The notes beneath the pieces are model-generated. The model saw only the letters and a list, made by a program, of their open reading frames with translations, had not been told where the DNA came from and searched no databases. A stretch of DNA of 10,916 nucleotides, taken from positions 561-11,476 of the forward strand of contig MIAC01000134.1 of assembly GCA_001830475.1 (NCBI GenBank), read 5' to 3'. This document shows, piece after piece, positions 7,234-10,916 of the stretch. The translations under genes were made by a program, and so were the position numbers. Numbering within the stretch: position 1 is the first letter of the stretch; every line of letters starts with the position of its first letter. Source of the DNA: Rhodospirillales bacterium RIFCSPLOWO2_12_FULL_67_15 (GTDB lineage Bacteria > Pseudomonadota > Alphaproteobacteria > Rhodospirillales > 2-12-FULL-67-15).

Positions 7234-7254
7234 ATCACGCTCTGCAAGCGTGAT
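7234..7254. promoter_or_regulatory. Perfect 8-bp dyad ATCACGCT/AGCGTGAT upstream of mutS
   Basis: ATCACGCT (7234-7241) and AGCGTGAT (7247-7254) are exact reverse complements around CTGCA. The 21-bp dyad has the size and symmetry of a dimeric repressor or activator site, and lies 26 bp before the mutS ATG. It could equally be a hairpin in the mutS leader. The regulator is unknown. Confidence 0.5.
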
Positions 7255-7268
7255 AAGGTCCGCACTTC

Positions 7269-7274
7269 AAGAGG
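7269..7274 (+). promoter_or_regulatory. Ribosome binding site of mutS
   Basis: AAGAGG stands 6 nt before the ATG at 7281. It decides the start in favour of the long form of MutS. An internal ATG at 7500, nearer to where the E. coli protein begins its conserved sequence, has no such site. Confidence 0.75.
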
Positions 7275-7280
7275 CTCGAC

Positions 7281-10118
7281 ATGGCGGAAAATGCGCGCGC
7301 GCGGACCAAGGGGCAGGGAAGCCTTTGGGAGGAGACCGAGGCTCCGTCCGAGGCGCCCTCCGACCCCCCCTCCGGGATACAGCCCACCGCCGCGAGCGAA
7401 TCGTCGTGCGAAGGCACGCCTAACGGCGTGACGCGGCAACAAAATATTGGCGGCGGGGATTCGCCCGCCGCCGCCGACGATTTCGCCGCGACCCCGGTGA
7501 TGGCCCAGTATCTCGCCCTCAAGCGCGAGCATCCCGAGACGCTGCTCTTCTTCCAGCTCGGCGATTTTTTCGAGATGTTCTTCGCAGACGCGATCGCCGC
7601 GGCGGGCGCGCTCGACATCGCGCTGACCAAGCGCGGCAAGCATCTCGGCCAGGACATCCCCATGTGCGGGGTGCCGGTGCACAGCTACGAGTCCTATCTC
7701 GCCCGGCTGATCCGCAAGGGCTTCAAGGTCGCGATCTGCGAGCAGCGCGAGGACCCGGCGGCGGCGAAAAAGCGCGGGCCCAAGGCGACGTTGCGCCGCG
7801 AGGTGACGCGGGTGATGACGGCGGGCACGTTGACCGAGGATGCGCTGCTCGATTCCCGGCGCAACAACTTCCTCGCCGCCGTGGCCGAAGCCGAAGGGGC
7901 GCTGGGGCTCGCTTGGCTCGACGTCTCGACCGGCGCGTTCTTCACCGAACCGGTCGGCGCCTTCGCGCTTCCGGCCGCGCTCGCCCGGATCGACCCGCGC
8001 GAGATCGTGCTCGGGGATCAGCTGCTCCAGAATCCCGCCCTGTTCGAGACGCTGCGCGACTGGAAGAAACGGCTTTCGCCGCTGCCCGCCGTCCGCTTCG
8101 ACAGCGCCAACGGCCGGAAACGCCTGGAATCGCTCTATGGGGTCGCCACGCTCGACGCTTTCGGCGCCTTCGGCCGCGCCGAAATCGCCGCCGCCGGCGC
8201 GCTCGTCGATTACGTCGCGCTGACGCAGAAAGGAAAGCTTCCGCGGCTCGCCCGCCCGGTCCGCCAGGGTTCAGGCACCACGATGGAGATGGACGCCGCG
8301 ACCCGGCGCAACCTCGAGCTCGAGGAATCGCTCGCCGGCGAGCGGCAGGGAAGCCTGCTCGGCGCGGTCGATCGCACCGTCTCCGGATTGGGCGCGCGGG
8401 CGCTCGCCGCCCGCCTGGCCGCGCCGCTCGCCGATGTCGCCGCCATCGACCGGCGCCTCGATGCGGTCGAGTTCTTTCTCAAGGACGAGAACATCCGGGA
8501 ACGAACGCGCGCGGCGCTCGCGCGGACCCCGGATATCGAGCGCGCGCTCGCGCGGATCGCCTTGGGCCGCGCCGGTCCGCGCGATCTCGCCGCGATGCGC
8601 GAAGGACTGACGCGCGCGGGCGAATTGCGCGAAATCGTCGCCGCCGCGCGCTTGCCTCCGCCCACGCTGGTCGCCGACGACGTCGAAGGACTCGGCCGGT
8701 GGGGCGCGCTGGTCGACCGGCTCGCCCGCGCGCTCGCCCCCGAACTGCCGGGGCTGCTTCGCGACGGCGGATTCATCGCCGCGGGATACAGCCCGGAGCT
8801 GGACGAGCTCAGAACCTTGCGCGACGAAAGCCGCCGCCTCGCCGCCGCGCTGCAGGCGCGCTACGCGGAAGTGACCGGCGTCGCGGCGCTGAAGGTCCGC
8901 CACAACAACGTGCTCGGTTATTTCATCGAGGTCCCGGCCAAGCAGGCCGATCGCCTGATATCACGTCCCGACCAGCTTTTCATTCATCGCCAGACGATGG
9001 CGAACGCGGTCCGCTTCTCGACCGTCGAGTTGGGCGAGCTCGAAGGACGCATCGCCACCGCGGCGGAAAAGGCGCTCGCCCTCGAACTCAAGCTCTTCGC
9101 CGATCTCAGCGGGGAAATCCTGGGCCGGGCCGAAGACATCGGCCGGACCGCCGCCGCGCTTGCCGGGCTCGACGTCGCCGCCGCGCTCGGCCTCGTCGCC
9201 GCGCGCGAGGGCTGGTGCCGCCCAAGCGTGGACCAAAGCGCGGACCTCTGGGTCGAAGGCGGCCGTCATCCGGTGGTCGAAGCGGCGCTCAAGCGCGAGG
9301 GCCGCGAATCCTTCGTCGCCAACGACTGCGCGTTGACCGACGGCGCCAGGCTCTGGCTCCTGACCGGGCCCAACATGGCGGGCAAGAGCACGTTCCTGCG
9401 CCAGAACGCGCTGATCGCGATCCTCGCCCAAATGGGCTCGTTCGTTCCGGCGCTGAGCGTCCGCCTCGGGATCGTCGATCGGCTGTTCTCGCGCGTCGGC
9501 GCCGCCGACGACCTCGCCCGGGGGCGCTCGACCTTCATGGTCGAGATGGTCGAAACCGCCGCGATTCTCAACCAGGCGGGCGCGCGCGCCTTGGTCATCC
9601 TCGACGAGATCGGGCGGGGCACCGCGACCTTCGACGGGCTCTCGATCGCCTGGGCGACGGTGGAACACCTGCACGAGGTCAATCGCTGCCGGGCGCTGTT
9701 CGCGACCCACTACCACGAGCTGACCGCGCTCGCCGAACGACTCTCCCGCCTCTCCTGCCACGTCCTCAAGGTGAAGGAGTGGAAAGGGGACGTGGTGTTC
9801 CTGCACGAGGTCGGGCCCGGCACCGCGGACCGCTCCTACGGCATCCACGTCGCGAGGCTCGCGGGGCTCCCTTCCGCGGTCGTCGCCCGGGCCGAGGAAA
9901 TCCTGGGCGCGCTCGAGAAATCGGACCGCGCCGACGCCGCCCTCAAGCTCGCGGGCGAGCTTTCGCTCTTCGCCGCGGAAGCCCCTGAACCCCGTTCCGC
10001 CGGAAATGTTAACGAAGCGGAACGAATTTTGCGGGAAACCAACCCCGATTCCCTTTCGCCCAAGGAGGCCCTCGAACTGATCTACCGCCTCAAGGCCGCG
10101 CTCGATCCGGTAAAATGA
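7281..10118 (+). CDS. mutS: DNA mismatch repair protein MutS
   Basis: ATP-dependent mismatch sensor that recruits MutL after replication. The protein has 945 residues. The mismatch-recognition motif is F96-F-E98 (GDFFEMF), offset by 60 from E. coli Phe36/Glu38. The connector contains [15 protein letters not shown], and the clamp/lever region contains [11 protein letters not shown]. The ATPase has Walker [10 protein letters not shown] at 696-704 and Walker B LVILDE ending at 776, then GRGTATFDG and FATHYHEL. Near the C-terminus ELSLF resembles the beta-clamp-binding motif, and the last residues [16 protein letters not shown] match the family's C-terminal dimer/tetramer region. The extra N-terminal 60 residues are low-complexity (Pro, Ser, Ala, Gly), include QGSLW at 12-16, and are partly encoded by palindromic DNA (7396-7486). 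The start is fixed by AAGAGG 6 nt upstream. Divergent from the malic-enzyme run and 39 bp before glnD. Confidence 0.97.
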   Translation: MAENARARTKGQGSLWEETEAPSEAPSDPPSGIQPTAASESSCEGTPNGVTRQQNIGGGDSPAAADDFAATPVMAQYLALKREHPETLLFFQLGDFFEMFFADAIAAAGALDIALTKRGKHLGQDIPMCGVPVHSYESYLARLIRKGFKVAICEQREDPAAAKKRGPKATLRREVTRVMTAGTLTEDALLDSRRNNFLAAVAEAEGALGLAWLDVSTGAFFTEPVGAFALPAALARIDPREIVLGDQLLQNPALFETLRDWKKRLSPLPAVRFDSANGRKRLESLYGVATLDAFGAFGRAEIAAAGALVDYVALTQKGKLPRLARPVRQGSGTTMEMDAATRRNLELEESLAGERQGSLLGAVDRTVSGLGARALAARLAAPLADVAAIDRRLDAVEFFLKDENIRERTRAALARTPDIERALARIALGRAGPRDLAAMREGLTRAGELREIVAAARLPPPTLVADDVEGLGRWGALVDRLARALAPELPGLLRDGGFIAAGYSPELDELRTLRDESRRLAAALQARYAEVTGVAALKVRHNNVLGYFIEVPAKQADRLISRPDQLFIHRQTMANAVRFSTVELGELEGRIATAAEKALALELKLFADLSGEILGRAEDIGRTAAALAGLDVAAALGLVAAREGWCRPSVDQSADLWVEGGRHPVVEAALKREGRESFVANDCALTDGARLWLLTGPNMAGKSTFLRQNALIAILAQMGSFVPALSVRLGIVDRLFSRVGAADDLARGRSTFMVEMVETAAILNQAGARALVILDEIGRGTATFDGLSIAWATVEHLHEVNRCRALFATHYHELTALAERLSRLSCHVLKVKEWKGDVVFLHEVGPGTADRSYGIHVARLAGLPSAVVARAEEILGALEKSDRADAALKLAGELSLFAAEAPEPRSAGNVNEAERILRETNPDSLSPKEALELIYRLKAALDPVK
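7396..7486. repeat. 91-bp nested palindromic element inside the mutS N-terminal extension
   Basis: The outer inverted repeat is GCGAATCGTCG (7396-7406) against CGACGATTTCGC (7475-7486), complementary except for one extra base. Nested inside are hairpin 1, CACGCC (7415-7420), loop TAAC, GGCGTG (7425-7430), and, after AATATT (7443-7448), hairpin 2, GGCGGCGGG (7449-7457), loop GATTCG, CCCGCCGCC (7464-7472). Hairpin 2 shares the 16-mer GCGGGGATTCGCCCGC and the preceding AATATT with the phoX-like gene (4064-4113). It encodes about residues 39-69, within the part of MutS that E. coli lacks. The structure is seen directly; that it is an inserted, dispersed element is inference. Confidence 0.6.
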
Positions 10119-10157
10119 TCCCGCGCGCCCCGCGCGTTCTTGCGAACGAACCTTCCC

Positions 10158-10916
10158 ATGACCGCCATTCCCAAGCCCCGCGCCATCCTCGACCGCAAGA
10201 CACTGCTTTCGCGCGCCGAGGCCGCGCTCGAGCCGAAAGCCGGTGAAACCAAAGCCCGCGCCGAGGTGCTGGCGCTGGTCAAGGAGGCGTACCGCAAGGG
10301 CTGGGACGAGGTCCGCCGGCGCTTCGAGAAAGACAGGCTTTCCGGCGTCGAGGCCGCGCGCCAGCACGCCTTTCTCGTCGACCAACTCGCGCGTGCGCTG
10401 CACGACCTGGCCGCGACCAAGTTGTTTCCCGCGCTCAAAACGTCGCCCGATCACATGGCGATCGTCGCCACCGGGGGCTACGGCCGGGGCCGGCTCGCGC
10501 CCTTCTCCGACGTCGATCTGATGTTCCTGCTGCCGAAGAAGATTTCTCCGCGCGGCAAGCAGATCGTCGAGTTCATGCTCTACATCCTCTGGGATCTGGG
10601 GCTGAAAGTCGGGCACGCGACCCGCACCGCCGACGAGGCGATCCGGCTCGCGCGTGGCGATCTCACCATCCGCACCAGCCTTTTGGAGGCGCGCTGGGTT
10701 TGGGGCGAGCGCGAGACGTTCGAGAATTTCCGCGCCCGCTTCGGCCGGGAAGTCGTGGCGGGTTCGGGACGCGCCTTCGTCGAGGCCAAGCTCGCCGAAC
10801 GCGACGCCCGCATCGAGCGCATGGGCGATTCCCGCTACGTCCTGGAACCCAACCTCAAGGAGGGCAAGGGGGGGCTGCGCGATCTGCAGACGCTGTTCTG
10901 GATCGTCAAGTACCTC
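10158..10916 (+). CDS. glnD: Bifunctional uridylyltransferase/uridylyl-removing enzyme GlnD (3' end outside window)
   Basis: GlnD senses glutamine and adds or removes UMP on PII proteins (GlnB/GlnK), setting nitrogen assimilation. The 253 codons present cover the start and the nucleotidyltransferase domain. TGGYGRGRLAPFSDVDLMFL (105-124) holds the GG motif and the catalytic Asp118 and Asp120. Downstream come LWDLGLKVGHATRT, DLTIRTSLLEAR and, near the window end, EPNLKEGKGGLRDLQTLFWI. The HD phosphohydrolase and two ACT domains expected for the family (about 900 residues in total) lie beyond the window. The ATG at 10158 has no strong Shine-Dalgarno sequence; it lies 39 bp after the mutS stop, so coupling to mutS transcription is likely. 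The mutS-glnD order is one I recall from other alphaproteobacteria. Confidence 0.96.
   Translation, partial: MTAIPKPRAILDRKTLLSRAEAALEPKAGETKARAEVLALVKEAYRKGWDEVRRRFEKDRLSGVEAARQHAFLVDQLARALHDLAATKLFPALKTSPDHMAIVATGGYGRGRLAPFSDVDLMFLLPKKISPRGKQIVEFMLYILWDLGLKVGHATRTADEAIRLARGDLTIRTSLLEARWVWGERETFENFRARFGREVVAGSGRAFVEAKLAERDARIERMGDSRYVLEPNLKEGKGGLRDLQTLFWIVKYL

Larger units (their letters stand above)
7152..7280. promoter_or_regulatory. Divergent promoter region between the malic-enzyme run and mutS
   Basis: This 129-bp gap separates the leftward run from the rightward mutS-glnD pair and must contain the start signals for both, unless the leftward gene starts at 7229. I see no convincing sigma-70 -35/-10 pair on either strand. 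The region is dominated by three consecutive inverted repeats, listed separately. Confidence 0.6.

Noticed and set aside
7664..9988. 774-residue Arg/Pro-rich open frame on the plus strand inside mutS
   Set aside because: Out-of-frame shadow of mutS with extreme Arg content and no domain; mutS is clearly the coding frame.
10119..10157. Terminator between mutS and glnD
   Set aside because: Only a 5-bp GC inverted repeat with no T tract; spacing favours co-transcription.
8961..10616. 551-residue minus-strand open frame across mutS and glnD
   Set aside because: Antisense shadow spanning two well-supported genes and their intergenic gap.

Overview
The window is GC-rich (roughly two thirds G+C by eye), gene-dense DNA from an alphaproteobacterium. 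A Rhodospirillales-like or related lineage is my inference. It rests on the composition, on the malic enzyme / mutS / glnD neighbourhood that I recall from rhizobia, and on the style of the encoded proteins. Seven genes account for nearly all of the sequence, and no intergenic gap exceeds about 130 bp.

Left part (1-7151, minus strand): five genes read leftwards with gaps of 22, 15, 35 and 52 bp, so they probably form one operon. In transcription order they are: a small membrane-associated protein of unknown function (6591-7151); a MaeB-type malic enzyme fused to a phosphotransacetylase-like domain (4292-6568); a PhoX-family (DUF839) Tat-exported phosphatase-like protein (2276-4276) interrupted by one in-frame TAG; a RutE-type nitroreductase-fold reductase (1650-2240); and nadB, L-aspartate oxidase, which lacks only its last residues at the window edge (1-1597).

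Middle (7152-7280): a 129-bp divergent promoter region packed with three consecutive inverted repeats.

Right part (7281-10916, plus strand): mutS, complete, with about 60 extra N-terminal residues, then glnD (PII uridylyltransferase/uridylyl-removing enzyme), cut by the window end after 253 codons.

The genes are housekeeping or metabolic: NAD synthesis, malate to pyruvate, phosphate scavenging, aldehyde or uracil-catabolite reduction, mismatch repair and nitrogen signalling. No classical mobile element, CRISPR array, tRNA or rRNA was seen. The unusual layer is small palindromic DNA inside coding sequence. nadB carries a 78-bp (26-codon) in-frame insertion bounded by an 11-bp direct repeat, exactly where the E. 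coli protein aligns without a gap once it is removed. The mutS N-terminal extension and the phoX signal-peptide junction share a two-hairpin motif with an identical 16-bp core. These look like in-frame, protein-coding palindromic repeats comparable in principle to Rickettsia palindromic elements. With the amber-split phoX, they are the points most worth following up.
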